From the NCBI GenBank assembly GCA_016716125.1, contig JADJWZ010000005.1:124001-188000 (forward strand): a stretch of 64,000 bases of DNA. Direction: 5' to 3'. Source of the DNA: Ignavibacteria bacterium (GTDB taxonomy: Bacteria; Bacteroidota; Ignavibacteria; Tepidaquicellales; Tepidaquicellaceae). Positions 54,303 to 64,000 of this stretch are shown here, in pieces. Position 1 is the stretch's first letter; each line of letters opens with the position of its first letter. Position numbers and translations under genes: made by a program. The notes under the pieces are model-generated. The model was given only the letters and a program-made list of their open reading frames with translations, did no database searches and was not told the DNA's origin.

Positions 54303-55436
54303 ATGTGGTCAAATATAATAGGACAGGAAAGAATTAAAGAGATTCTTAAAAACTTTTTCAAAAGCGGTAAGCTGTCTCACGCTTTTATTTTTTACGGAAA
54401 TGAAGGTACGGGTAAAGATGCTGCTGCGGTTGAGTTTGCAAAACTTCTGAACTGCGACAGTCCCCTGAACGGGTCAGAGGCATGCGATAACTGCAAAAGC
54501 TGTATTAAGATTGACTCACTTAAGTCGCAGATGCTGAGATTTGTAACCGCACTGCCTGCCGGAAAAAATGATTCGGATGACGATTCAAATCCGCTGGAAA
54601 AACTTGAGAAGGAAGATTTTGAGAATTATCTCGCCGAAATAGAATTGAAAGCGGATGATAAGTATCATACTGTTTCGATTCCCAAAGCAAATGATATTAG
54701 GATCTCAAGTATCAGACAACTGAAGAAAGAAATTTATATGACGGGTAGATCCGGAAAGAAAAAAGTATTCCTGATATCCCGGTGCGATATGATGAACACT
54801 CAAAGCGCAAATTCATTATTGAAAATACTGGAAGAGCCGCCGAAAGATTCCGTAATAATACTTACTACTTCGAGATTAAATTCTCTCCTCCCTACTATAA
54901 TCGGCAGATGTCAGAATATCAGATTTGATGTTATTCCTAATAATAAGATCATAACGTATATTAAACAAAAGAGCGGCTCTGTTACTGATGAGAATGCATC
55001 ATTTATTGCCGGAATTTCAGAAGGAAGTATTTCGAAATGCAATCAGCTGCTGAATAATAATTTTCTTGAACTAAGAGAGAAAGTCATTGACACACTGGTT
55101 TCAATGCTGTCGGGGCATAGTCTGAAACTCGGAAACAACATTGATTTTATAATCGGTAAAAAAGACAAAGCAAGAATAAAAAATTTTCTTGTATTTCTGA
55201 TCATCTGGTTCAGGGATATAATTAATATCAGTAACGGGAACGCGGATCTCATTATAAACAGAGATAAGACAGAACGGTTAATAAGCTTTGCCGGAAAATA
55301 CAATTCGGATAATTACAGAATAATAAGTACCATAGAGGATGCTATCACGGATATAGAAAAAAACGTTATACCGGAATTAATACTTTACAATCTTTTTTTC
55401 AGGATCGGCTCACTAATTAAAAAGAAAAAAATCTGA
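54303..55436 (+). CDS. holB: DNA polymerase III subunit delta'
   Basis: A 377-residue AAA+ clamp-loader subunit. The P-loop GNEGTGKDAA is at about residues 30-40, zinc-binding CDNCKSC near 60, and NSLLKILEEPPKDSVIIL near 165. The residues needed for ATP hydrolysis are partly altered as in delta'. It cooperates with tau/gamma and delta to load the sliding clamp. It converges on the Ig-like lipoprotein gene. Confidence 0.88.
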   Translation: MWSNIIGQERIKEILKNFFKSGKLSHAFIFYGNEGTGKDAAAVEFAKLLNCDSPLNGSEACDNCKSCIKIDSLKSQMLRFVTALPAGKNDSDDDSNPLEKLEKEDFENYLAEIELKADDKYHTVSIPKANDIRISSIRQLKKEIYMTGRSGKKKVFLISRCDMMNTQSANSLLKILEEPPKDSVIILTTSRLNSLLPTIIGRCQNIRFDVIPNNKIITYIKQKSGSVTDENASFIAGISEGSISKCNQLLNNNFLELREKVIDTLVSMLSGHSLKLGNNIDFIIGKKDKARIKNFLVFLIIWFRDIINISNGNADLIINRDKTERLISFAGKYNSDNYRIISTIEDAITDIEKNVIPELILYNLFFRIGSLIKKKKI

Positions 55437-55465
55437 CGGAATTATTCCGCGCATAGAACCGGTCA

Positions 55466-56890
55466 TTAAAAATCCAGAATAATATTTTCAATACTGCTGT
55501 TACCTTTGATCTCAAAGTCTTTATCATAAATAAGGAATCTTTCCGGAGCTTTAAAAGGAAATACAATACCCGGATCAAATGAGCCTTCCAAATTTTCATC
55601 ACGGAAAGCAAACAGCATGTATTTTCCTTCAATAATATTTCCGATTGTAAAAGCGGATGTATCTGAAATAACGGAAGTGTATATAATCCCGCGGTCTGTA
55701 AGATTGTAAAGCTTAAGAATCACAGGAGTTCCTGATACTTCATTAAGAATTTTACCTGATATCTTTCCGAATTTTTCACTTTCATAAACCTTAAAAGATT
55801 CACGATATTTTTCAGATGGTGAAACATTAAAACCGACAGAAATATCTGAATTATATTCAAACGGTTCGGAAGAAAAAACTTCAAGCAGTGAATCACTGAC
55901 CCAGTTAAATACCGGGGTATAAATTTTTCCTGAAGCAGTATCGGTGAGATGAAAATTTTCAACAATAGATCTTTTATCAGGGAATTTATTTTCGAAATAA
56001 AAATAAAATCTGTGAAACGGAGTGATGAGATTATTATCATTTGAAAAATTTGTGAATACATAACCCGCCGAGTCTGGCTTAAGATTGTTAAGAAAATCAA
56101 CACTTCTGATATCCGTATCGGGAAGATTTAAAGCGAAATTCAGACCGCTGACGGAAATGCTGTCACCTGTCAGAACCGGATCATCCGGAAGCAAAGCAAC
56201 ATTATCAATTCCGGGATCATATACATTGTTCCTGTCTTCATCAGTGACAGCATAAAGTCTGAATTTTCCGTCCGGTAAATTTGTAAATGAATAATTTCCA
56301 TCCGCAGTAACCTGTGTAACATAACCGGGTATTTTAACTGAGGGATCGGGAAAGAAATCTGAAGTATCTTTAATATGATACAGAAGCACTTTCACCCTGT
56401 CATAATTATCTGAAAAAACTTTCCCTGAGATATTTCCCATATCGAGTTTATTGCCTGTAGAAAAAGCAAACGCAACCGGCTCTGATAAATTGTTACCTCC
56501 TCTTACGTCACGAAGATCTTTCCCGATAATAATTACATATGTTCTGTCTCTTTCGAAATTATCATCAAAAACGATCTCGACTTCTTTACCGCTCCATTCA
56601 AATTTAAAACCTTTAGCGGGCAGCGGGGAAATGAAAAAAGATTCTTCAAAGCTTCTTCTGTCAACGTATTCATTAAATTTTATAATAATTTTATTTCCTT
56701 TTATGCCGGTAGAGTTTGGCCGCGGAAATATATAAGTAAATACGGGCGGATCTGTGTCATCTTTTCCTCCTTCAGGCGGGAGCTGATTTGCGCAGGAGCT
56801 GCAGATAATTACAGATAACACAAATACAGAAAAGTAATGGAGAAAATTTTTCAATTTAATTTCCGCCGTTATTTGAATTATACTTCGCAA
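55466..56890 (-). CDS. Ig-like domain lipoprotein
   Basis: A lipoprotein of up to 474 residues. The lipobox is VIICSSC, followed by ANQLPPEGGKDDTDPPVF. Domain one (about 45-140) is a SbsA-type Ig-like domain (RPNSTGIKGNKIIIKFNEYVD). More beta-sandwich and carboxypeptidase-regulatory-like segments follow. The ATG at 56890 overlaps the kinase stop at 56856 by 35 bases. A TTG at 56854 fits directly after it and still leaves a signal peptide. It is probably cotranscribed with the sensor kinase and may be a surface protein. Confidence 0.8.
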   Translation of the reverse strand: MRSIIQITAEIKLKNFLHYFSVFVLSVIICSSCANQLPPEGGKDDTDPPVFTYIFPRPNSTGIKGNKIIIKFNEYVDRRSFEESFFISPLPAKGFKFEWSGKEVEIVFDDNFERDRTYVIIIGKDLRDVRGGNNLSEPVAFAFSTGNKLDMGNISGKVFSDNYDRVKVLLYHIKDTSDFFPDPSVKIPGYVTQVTADGNYSFTNLPDGKFRLYAVTDEDRNNVYDPGIDNVALLPDDPVLTGDSISVSGLNFALNLPDTDIRSVDFLNNLKPDSAGYVFTNFSNDNNLITPFHRFYFYFENKFPDKRSIVENFHLTDTASGKIYTPVFNWVSDSLLEVFSSEPFEYNSDISVGFNVSPSEKYRESFKVYESEKFGKISGKILNEVSGTPVILKLYNLTDRGIIYTSVISDTSAFTIGNIIEGKYMLFAFRDENLEGSFDPGIVFPFKAPERFLIYDKDFEIKGNSSIENIILDF

Positions 56891-59800
56891 ATTTCAGAAT
56901 TACCTTGGTGCCTTCATTTGGAGAGCTTTCGAAACTAATTTCAGCTTTCATATCATCGAGAGATTTTTTTGAAATAGAAAGACCAAGTCCCATACCGGTA
57001 GTTTTAGTAGAGAAATTCGGATCAAAAAGATTTTTCATAATGGAAGGATCGATACCGCAGCCGTTATCTTTTACTTCCGCTATAATATATTCGCCGTTGC
57101 CTCTTGTTGAGATCTCGATTATACCCCGGTCACCGATAGACTGCACTGAATTTTTAACAAGATTCTGAAATACCCTGTTCAGCTCCTGCCTATCAGCGGA
57201 GATCAGTCCGATGTTATCATCAAGGTTTTCAACGAAGTCAATATTCGGAGACAGTTTATAAAGCGAGACGACTTCGCGGATTATTTCATTAAGATCAGTC
57301 TCAGAATAATTTTTACCGGGAAGCTTTGCAAAGTTTGAGAATTCCGTAGCGATCTTATTCAGCTTATCTATTTCATTAATTATTATGTCTCTTGTTTTTT
57401 TCAGCACTTCGGAAAATTCTTCATTTGATTTGGATTCATGAACTTCAAAAAGATGCTGAATGGATAGTTTCATCGGAGTAAGCGGGTTTTTGATTTCATG
57501 CGCAACGCGTCTTGCAATGTCTCTCCAGGCAGCTTCTCTTTCCGCTCTTTTGAGTTTTACCTTTGAAGATTCAAGTTCGCGTGACATAATATTAAAGGAG
57601 TCAACAAGATTACCAATTTCATCTTTTCTTTTAATGTCTATCGCTACATTACTTTCGCCTTTGGAAATTCTTTCTGTTGCATTTTTGAGTTTAAGAATAG
57701 GCTGAGAAAACCTGTCTGTCATAATGGAGACAAAGATCAGAAGTATAATGACGACAATTAAATAGATACCGAATATAAAAGTAAGAATTTCCGTTAGTTC
57801 TTCGCTGAGTTCATTCTGCTTATACAAAGTCTGAGAAGACATTATTCCTACAAAATTATTTTTCTGATCGAGAAACGGTTTATAGCCTACAATAAATGAG
57901 TATGCTCCTATCTCTTCATTTTTAATGAAAAAATCTTTTCTCATGAAGTTGATATTATAAAAGGCTTCGGCGTCAACTCTCGAATCAAGAATATCTGATT
58001 TATACAATTCTTCATTAGTAGTGGATATCAGATTTGTATTTATATACAGATTAAAATTCTTATCCGACTGAAACAGATTACCGGTAAACAATTTCTTACC
58101 CGTAGAAGTAAGAGTATCCTTACTATTCGGACTCAGGTTCAGATTTTTCAGACTTTGGGAAACGAGATTAAGATCCGAAATAATCTGATTCTGAAAATTA
58201 GCGTCATATTTTTCCTTTATGAAGCTTCTTGTATAAATAGCAAGCAGAACAATCGGAATAACCGAAACGAAGAAAAAAGAAATAAATAATTTTTCACGGA
58301 AGTTCAGTTTCAGTTCCTTCAGATTAAAAACCATCTGAAACAGTTTCACGACCAGTACAACCATGTAGATCAGAAATGCAAACAGCATAAATTTCAGATA
58401 GAAAAAAACAGTAAGTTTAAAATCGTTTCTTGTCAGACTGACGGAATAGATCCTTTCATTTACAGATTTGTCTTTGTTCTGATCAAGAATATAAAAGGAC
58501 CTGTATTTTTCATTATTAATAATTTCATAGCGCCAGTCTGATTTAACATCTTTAAATCTAATTGCTTCTCTGAAAGCGTTAAGAGAAAGTGTATTTGATT
58601 TTGTAAGATCCCGGCTGGTGGAGTTTAATATTTCACCATTCACATATTCCGTAATAACAGGTTCGGAGATAAGTTTGTCGAAAAGATTATTGCGTGAATA
58701 GGTTTTAAAAAGCTGAACGGAAGACTGCTGAAGAAGATTTTTTGATTCATACTGGACAGCAACAAGCAAATATCCGAGATTAGTTTCAAACACGGTATTC
58801 CGGAGATCCACCCTTTCTACAGGTACAATACCTAGAAAATATTTTTCAACATTGTTATTTAGAATGAGAATTTTGTCTGTAATGAAAAGATTATTAAGGT
58901 CTTCAATAAAGCTTTCATCAGACATTTCTGATTCTTCCTCCTCTTCCGCATCTCCGGTAATTTCCTCATCATCAGTGTCCTCGGAAGTATTCAGAGAATC
59001 AAAATAAGCCGAGTCCTGAATATTCTTAAGAGATTCCTTTTTTATAAAATACTCTTTATTAGCAAAAACTATGATAGAGTCCTGATTCATTTGCCGGGAA
59101 TTATACATAAAATCGCTCAGTATTTTACGGTTAGTGTCCAGAATAATTACGGATGTGTTCAGATCTTCTTCACTGAATTTGCTTTCATTCCAGATTGAGA
59201 ATGCGAGCTCTTTAAGCTTGTTTTTATTTCTGATATCGTTTTCAATTTTTTTATTGTTTGAAATTTCAGACAGCTCGGTCAGCAGAAGAAATTTTATTTT
59301 ATCATCTTCTTTTTCGGTTATTTTATTCCCAATGAGTTCGACGTACCTTGTTTCCTGAGAAGTAATATTGTCCAGAAGAATTCCCGGGATAGTAATAATA
59401 CAGAGCAGCAGCAGTACGGAAAAATTCTTAAGCGAATAAATATTATAATTTGTAATACCAGTAAGCTTCCGGCTGAGAAAAATCCCGAAGAGAAAAATAC
59501 TAACGATAATAATAACTCTGAAAAGATAACTGATATTAAAATTGACATCATAAAAAGTCATAATCTGATTAACTAAAAAGAGAACAAACAGAATTATAAA
59601 AGGAGAAAAACCTTTCAAAGATTTTTTTTCGAAGATATTAAAAAGGAAATTTCTGGATAAAAGGATTACAATTGAAACAAGAAAAAGAAAAAGTGAAAAA
59701 GTCAGGATCAGAATAACGAGCTGGATCAGGAACAATTCCCTTGAAGGGATGATATTGGAATTATCAAAAAACTTAAGATTGGAATCAAAGACTACACTTT

Positions 59801-61019
59801 GAATTACCGCTCCAAACCCGTAAATGAGAAGAAAAAAAATAATAACCGACAAAGTTATTTTCAGAATATTAAGAGGAACTGATCTGACTGCGGATTTTAG
59901 TTCACTTTTCAGGATTGTATTAAAAGCAAAAACAGAGATAACAAGAATAATAAATGATGATACAAATAATTCACCGACAGATCTTGCAATACCATTTCCG
60001 AAGACAGAAGCATAATATCCCGGAGAGAAAAGATCAGAATTAAAAATTGCAGAAGGGAAACCAAACTCCAGCCAGAGATATCTTAGGAATATCAGAAGAG
60101 CGGAAAACAAAGTAAATCTCAAAATAGGGGAATTTAAAACTGAAATAAACCTGAACATTATAAGAAACAAAATTACCGACAGACCAAATATCAGAAAAGA
60201 ATTAAGTTTACCTGTATAATCATCAATATCAGTAAAGTGCGTCAGTTCGTTATACTTAGGAATAAGAATAATTCCGATAACATCATCAGAAAGACCTTTG
60301 AGCTCAACCTGATTATAATCCTCTGCATTTGGAGAAATAATATCAATTTTTCCCGAAATAACATTAGAAGTATATAGTTCGGGATTGACACCGGTTTCGG
60401 CATTGATATTATAAAGCAGACCTGTATTTTTAAAAAACTTATTATCTATCTGATACTTGATGTCTATTAATTCTGCAATTAGCGAAGCACCGATAATTCG
60501 GGTTTTGTATTCCGGATCATACACAGGAGAATAAATAATGAGATATGTATAAAAGCCGATTTCTTTTAAGACGGCGAATCTGTTTCCGTTAATACACTTA
60601 TTCAGGGAATATATATCGGAATCAAGTTTCCTGCCTTTAAAGGCAAGCGGTTCAAGCCGCGAGTTATAAAATTCAATATGTGTATTATTTCCGGATTTAA
60701 GATTTAAGAGAAATTCGAATAATTTTTTTGAGTCGCTTTTGAGAATGAGCTTAACTATTTCCGGATCAGCGGAAATTTTAAGAGAGGTATTATTCAGATC
60801 ATTAAGGTTAGAATTAAATAATTTCCTGACAGTCTGAATTCTTTTATCATTATGTTCGGCGGAGATTTCATTCCAGTTTTCAGTGGTTTCTGACTTTATA
60901 TAATCTGTGATATATTTAGAAACAGTAAACCATACAACAAACAAAAAAGCGATTAAAATCAAAATTTTTAACCGCCTGTCAAAAAGACTCTGAATGTATT
61001 TTTTGTTAATCTGTTCCAA
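56856..61019 (-). CDS. Giant membrane sensor histidine kinase (NtrY-like)
   Basis: A 1387-residue kinase, about twice the usual length. One N-terminal membrane helix is followed by a sensor region (about 35-265), then a bundle of about eight membrane helices (about 265-560), a second extracytoplasmic region, a very acidic stretch at 677-702, further helices near 865 and 1080, and a HAMP linker. The kinase core has the H-box HEIKNPLTPMKL with His1174, N-box NLVKNSVQS, G1 DNGCGID and G2 GMGLGLSISK. No response regulator is next to it. Gene order with the DUF4783 protein upstream and the Ig lipoprotein downstream suggests envelope sensing. Confidence 0.9.
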   Translation of the reverse strand: MEQINKKYIQSLFDRRLKILILIAFLFVVWFTVSKYITDYIKSETTENWNEISAEHNDKRIQTVRKLFNSNLNDLNNTSLKISADPEIVKLILKSDSKKLFEFLLNLKSGNNTHIEFYNSRLEPLAFKGRKLDSDIYSLNKCINGNRFAVLKEIGFYTYLIIYSPVYDPEYKTRIIGASLIAELIDIKYQIDNKFFKNTGLLYNINAETGVNPELYTSNVISGKIDIISPNAEDYNQVELKGLSDDVIGIILIPKYNELTHFTDIDDYTGKLNSFLIFGLSVILFLIMFRFISVLNSPILRFTLFSALLIFLRYLWLEFGFPSAIFNSDLFSPGYYASVFGNGIARSVGELFVSSFIILVISVFAFNTILKSELKSAVRSVPLNILKITLSVIIFFLLIYGFGAVIQSVVFDSNLKFFDNSNIIPSRELFLIQLVILILTFSLFLFLVSIVILLSRNFLFNIFEKKSLKGFSPFIILFVLFLVNQIMTFYDVNFNISYLFRVIIIVSIFLFGIFLSRKLTGITNYNIYSLKNFSVLLLLCIITIPGILLDNITSQETRYVELIGNKITEKEDDKIKFLLLTELSEISNNKKIENDIRNKNKLKELAFSIWNESKFSEEDLNTSVIILDTNRKILSDFMYNSRQMNQDSIIVFANKEYFIKKESLKNIQDSAYFDSLNTSEDTDDEEITGDAEEEEESEMSDESFIEDLNNLFITDKILILNNNVEKYFLGIVPVERVDLRNTVFETNLGYLLVAVQYESKNLLQQSSVQLFKTYSRNNLFDKLISEPVITEYVNGEILNSTSRDLTKSNTLSLNAFREAIRFKDVKSDWRYEIINNEKYRSFYILDQNKDKSVNERIYSVSLTRNDFKLTVFFYLKFMLFAFLIYMVVLVVKLFQMVFNLKELKLNFREKLFISFFFVSVIPIVLLAIYTRSFIKEKYDANFQNQIISDLNLVSQSLKNLNLSPNSKDTLTSTGKKLFTGNLFQSDKNFNLYINTNLISTTNEELYKSDILDSRVDAEAFYNINFMRKDFFIKNEEIGAYSFIVGYKPFLDQKNNFVGIMSSQTLYKQNELSEELTEILTFIFGIYLIVVIILLIFVSIMTDRFSQPILKLKNATERISKGESNVAIDIKRKDEIGNLVDSFNIMSRELESSKVKLKRAEREAAWRDIARRVAHEIKNPLTPMKLSIQHLFEVHESKSNEEFSEVLKKTRDIIINEIDKLNKIATEFSNFAKLPGKNYSETDLNEIIREVVSLYKLSPNIDFVENLDDNIGLISADRQELNRVFQNLVKNSVQSIGDRGIIEISTRGNGEYIIAEVKDNGCGIDPSIMKNLFDPNFSTKTTGMGLGLSISKKSLDDMKAEISFESSPNEGTKVILKFAKYNSNNGGN

Positions 61020-61071
61020 AACTATAATATTTAAAAAATATATACATTTACATTTAATTGTTCAGTAAAAT

Positions 61072-61545
61072 TCAATTTATATTAATCTGATCCAGATACC
61101 ATTTATCATTTAGATATTTAAGAGATATAGTTACATCGAGAATTCTTTTACCGTTACCAAGTCTGTACGAATATTTTCCGCTGATAAATGCATATGTATT
61201 AAAACGTTTGGAAGTAACATACTTAAATTCGACAACATTAAAATAGTTCATAAAATCAGATAAAATAATTTCCGCCTGACCCGGGCTGTAATAACCTTTA
61301 TCGGTAGAGATTATATTAAGAAAGATCTGTTCATCGAAATATTGATTAATAGAATTTACATTTTTGTTAGAAAACCCGTACGCAATTTCTATAAATGTTC
61401 TTTTACAAAGATCATATTTAGACCTGAGGTTTTCATTCTTATATTTTTTTTCTTTCCACCATTTATCCTGGGAAACTGCATTATCATAAGGAATAAAATA
61501 CGCAAACAAGAATAAAGCTGAAATAAGGGCTGTCTTTCTAAGCAT
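61072..61545 (-). CDS. DUF4783 exported protein
   Basis: A 157-residue protein with a signal peptide (FLFAYFIPYDNAVS). The C-terminal part (about 45-157) resembles the DUF4783 NTF2-like fold (SNKNVNSINQYFDEQIFLNI, YVTSKRFNTYAFISGKYSY). Function unknown. It is 52 bases upstream of the kinase gene on the same strand, so possibly cotranscribed. Confidence 0.8.
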   Translation of the reverse strand: MLRKTALISALFLFAYFIPYDNAVSQDKWWKEKKYKNENLRSKYDLCKRTFIEIAYGFSNKNVNSINQYFDEQIFLNIISTDKGYYSPGQAEIILSDFMNYFNVVEFKYVTSKRFNTYAFISGKYSYRLGNGKRILDVTISLKYLNDKWYLDQININ

Positions 61546-61691
61546 CAGGAGAATTTTAGATAAATTAAAGAAAATGTAAACTTAATTCAATTAACAACTC
61601 AAATACTCCGGCAGGTATTATTTTCAAATTAGAATTTATATATTAAAACTTTAAAGAATGAGTAACCGTAATTTATCAAAAAATTTTTCCT

Positions 61692-63185
61692 ATGAAAAAA
61701 TTATTTATAATTTCAACTGTCTTAATTCCCATACTAATTTCGTTTTCAGTTAAGAGCGGAAAAATCTTATATCTGGATTTAACAACAGCAAACCTGCCAA
61801 TCCCAACAGTAACAGGACCTACAATGGATGCTGAGACCGGCGACCTTGACAATGACGGTGATCCTGATATTATACTGGCAAGGGAATTTGCTCCGAATAA
61901 AATACTGATAAACAACGGCAACGGAATATTTACGGACGGTACGCCGGGAAATCTTCCGCAGTTCACTTATGACAGTGAAGACATTGGAATAGCGGATTTT
62001 AACATGGACGGCTTTCAGGATATAGTCTTTGCAAGTGAGGATAATATGGTGCATGAATTATATTTGAATAACGGTAACGGGAGTTTCAGTAATTTCAATA
62101 ACCGATTACCAAACAGTATTGCAAATGCTGTACTTGCAAAGGATATAAATAATGATTCGCTCCCTGATATAATATTAGGAAATGCAGGACAGAATTTAAT
62201 TCTGATCAATAACGGAGATACGACATTTAGTGATGAAACAGCATTGAGAATTCCGGCATCGGCGGAAGTTACACAGGATCTGAAACTGTCTGACATTGAT
62301 AATGACGGCGACAATGATCTGATAGCGGGAAATGAAGACGGGAACAGAATTTATATAAATAATGGGAGCGGTATTTTCACTGATGAGACAGCCCAGAGAC
62401 TTCCGGAATCAACAGTGGAAGAGACAAGGAAAGTTACCGTAACCGACGTGGACAACGATAATGATCCTGATATATTTTTTGCAAATGTCGCATTCAGACC
62501 GGGAAGGACAAGACAGAACCGGCTTTTACTGAATAACGGCAGCGGATTTTTTACGGATGTAACGGCAACCAATTTACAAATTGACAATGAGCATACAACA
62601 GAAGGAATATTTGTTGATATAGATTATGATAACGATCCGGATCTGATAACTTCAAATATATTTTTTAACAGACCGATGAAAGTATTTGAAAATAACGGCA
62701 GCGGAATATTCACAGAGGTGACAGATATAGTGCTGCCGCCGAACACTGTAGCTGAAGGAATTGGAGTTCTGTCCGGTGATTTTAATAATGACGGATTGAC
62801 GGACTTATATTTACAGAACAGGAGGACATCACAGCAGACTACAGAGTCGGACAGGTTACTTCTGAGAAAGGACACGGTAACTGTAAACATATTTAATTCA
62901 TCGAATGAAATACCGTTCACGTCAGGAGTGGATCAGAACTATCCGAACCCTTTTAATCCGGTGACGGTAATCCGTTACAGATTATCCGGGAGCGGAAGTA
63001 TAAAACTTTCGGTAACGGATATACTCGGAAAAGAAGTAGCGGTACTGGATAAAGGAAGGAAGGAAGCCGGAGAATACGTGACGGAATTCAACGGCAGCGG
63101 ATATCCGAGCGGTGTATATTTTTATAGTTTGGTGAAGGATGGGAAAGCGGAAGGTAAAGTGAGGAGATTTGTGCTGCTGAAGTGA
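61692..63185 (+). CDS. Secreted FG-GAP/VCBS-repeat protein with type IX sorting domain
   Basis: A 497-residue secreted protein. A signal peptide (first 22 residues) is followed by seven FG-GAP-type repeats with calcium-binding loops (DLDNDGDPDIILA, DFNMDGFQDIVFA, DINNDSLPDIILG, DIDNDGDNDLIAG, DVDNDNDPDIFFA, DIDYDNDPDLITS, DFNNDGLTDLYLQ). The C-terminal 75 residues are a type IX sorting domain (NYPNPFNPVTVIRYRL, GVYFYSLV). Presumably an adhesive surface propeller. It is the third type IX cargo in the window. Confidence 0.92.
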   Translation: MKKLFIISTVLIPILISFSVKSGKILYLDLTTANLPIPTVTGPTMDAETGDLDNDGDPDIILAREFAPNKILINNGNGIFTDGTPGNLPQFTYDSEDIGIADFNMDGFQDIVFASEDNMVHELYLNNGNGSFSNFNNRLPNSIANAVLAKDINNDSLPDIILGNAGQNLILINNGDTTFSDETALRIPASAEVTQDLKLSDIDNDGDNDLIAGNEDGNRIYINNGSGIFTDETAQRLPESTVEETRKVTVTDVDNDNDPDIFFANVAFRPGRTRQNRLLLNNGSGFFTDVTATNLQIDNEHTTEGIFVDIDYDNDPDLITSNIFFNRPMKVFENNGSGIFTEVTDIVLPPNTVAEGIGVLSGDFNNDGLTDLYLQNRRTSQQTTESDRLLLRKDTVTVNIFNSSNEIPFTSGVDQNYPNPFNPVTVIRYRLSGSGSIKLSVTDILGKEVAVLDKGRKEAGEYVTEFNGSGYPSGVYFYSLVKDGKAEGKVRRFVLLK

Positions 63186-63245
63186 TGGAGGTTGGTCAAA
63201 GAGATTTTATAAATTTTAGACTAGGGGGGGTGGAGGTGCGGGTTG

Positions 63246-63267
63246 AAAAACCGTTTTAACGGTTTTT
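63246..63267. terminator. Short symmetrical hairpin between convergent genes
   Basis: Arms AAAAACCGTT (63246-63255) and AACGGTTTTT (63258-63267) can fold in either direction and end in a T-run on both strands. It lies between the FG-GAP and DinB genes and could terminate both. Confidence 0.65.
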
Positions 63268-63339
63268 AGCTATTTGAAGCTTGAACAGGATAGAGGCAGT
63301 GGATCTGTTACAAGATACTAAAACTTTTTATTTTATGTC

Positions 63340-63870
63340 TCAGATGATTTTTTCTCCGAGTGGAATGTATCTTTCTTTAATTACATTATAGTGATGTAAA
63401 GTATGACCTGCAATTACAAATCCGATTGCCGCAGGAGAAATTTTTTTGTTATAACATATACCTGTTCTGTTCAGCATTTCATCATTAAAACTGTCATAAA
63501 GTAAAATACCTGAATTTCTTACTGATTCAAATTCAGTGATCAGTTCATGCAAATCCCTTCTGTCCGATCCTGACATTTCAGTATAAATATTTTCATCAAA
63601 AGAAGGCAATACTGTTTTGTCTCCTCTTGCAAAGCATAATGCCCTGTAAAGAAACACCCGTTCAGAATCAATTATATGCTGAATGATCTGTTTGATCGTC
63701 CATTTGTTTTCAGCGTAAGTTTTGTAACCGGCTTTTTCAAGTGCTGAAAATTCTTTTCTAAAAAGATCCGGACCATATTTCACCAAAGCCTCGGAAAGTT
63801 CAATGTCATCGACTTCATTTATATAATTTCCAAAATATTCCGGAATAAATTCCAGCTGAGAACGTTTCAA
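63340..63870 (-). CDS. DinB-like four-helix protein
   Basis: A third DinB-superfamily protein, of 176 residues from a TTG at 63870. An alternative TTG at 63924 exists and no ATG lies near. The metal-binding His positions are in WTIKQIIQHIIDSERVFLYR and in AGHTLHHYNVIKERY near the C terminus. Normal length for the family. Function unknown. The 130 bases to the end of the window hold no other feature. Confidence 0.8.
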   Translation of the reverse strand: MKRSQLEFIPEYFGNYINEVDDIELSEALVKYGPDLFRKEFSALEKAGYKTYAENKWTIKQIIQHIIDSERVFLYRALCFARGDKTVLPSFDENIYTEMSGSDRRDLHELITEFESVRNSGILLYDSFNDEMLNRTGICYNKKISPAAIGFVIAGHTLHHYNVIKERYIPLGEKII

Positions 63871-64000
63871 AATAGTTTTATTAAATTTTAAAAAATAAAA
63901 TATTGAATTACACAGGAAATTCAAATATATATTTAAATATCTCCCTTAATAAAATTGAAAGTTCGGAATGCATATACTTAGATTTGTGAGAGATAATCAG

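Overview
The window is low-GC DNA from a heterotrophic, Gram-negative member of the Bacteroidota/Chlorobi superphylum, most likely the Ignavibacteria (inference). Three secreted proteins end in a type IX secretion sorting domain with the NYPNPFNP signature. There are also an Omp85 outer-membrane protein, several lipoproteins with Cys lipoboxes, almost no Shine-Dalgarno sequences, and many DinB, TPR and DUF families common in that group. No rRNA, CRISPR array or prophage was seen. One tRNA (Pro, anticodon CGG) is present.

Layout. 1-2.7 kb: the end of an M42 peptidase, an SDR, a membrane protein and a DinB protein. 2.7-3.76 kb: a decayed non-coding stretch with two frameshifted gene remnants, hairpins and heptanucleotide arrays. 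3.76-9.36 kb: a minus-strand run carrying the lower kynurenine pathway (3-hydroxyanthranilate dioxygenase, ACMS decarboxylase, a RidA-fold protein) with PAP2, DinB, DUF899, VOC and TPR genes. A 488-bp four-helix-bundle gene cassette with imperfect inverted ends sits between the dioxygenase and the decarboxylase. 9.4-10.2 kb: a toxin-antitoxin pair behind two palindromic operators. 10.3-21.3 kb: a type IX cargo protein, a frameshifted aldo/keto reductase, tadA, rsmA, a penicillin-acylase-family enzyme, an MBL lipoprotein and the tRNA. 21.3-35.6 kb: a 5'-nucleotidase, a frameshifted YggX, a SpoIIE phosphatase, purE, CpcT-like, PA2928-like, a sortilin-repeat cargo protein, an antiporter, a hydrolase, a GNAT, a frameshifted TPR protein, and HMA and EVE proteins. 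35.6-44.4 kb: a UvrD helicase, a REP/RAYT element, Xaa-Pro aminopeptidase, purF, PHP, and a DUF2752/DUF2085 membrane trio. 44.5-52 kb: a peptide-type ABC importer whose two paralogous binding proteins bracket hpf-hprK. 52-64 kb: Omp85, holB, an Ig-like lipoprotein, a 1387-residue orphan sensor kinase, DUF4783, an FG-GAP cargo protein and DinB.

Strongest non-textbook signals: (1) six dispersed 7-bp-period tandem arrays, four of which contain or abut a gene's stop codon, two of them forming the inverted ends of the four-helix-bundle cassette; (2) a RAYT transposase flanked by oppositely oriented palindromes sharing a TACAA loop, two of which supply the last codons of convergent genes; (3) four otherwise intact genes each broken by one base, one of them at a perfect -1 slippery heptamer in YggX. 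I did not find a clear new multi-gene defence or biosynthetic system. The four-helix-bundle cassette is the best candidate for an undescribed element.
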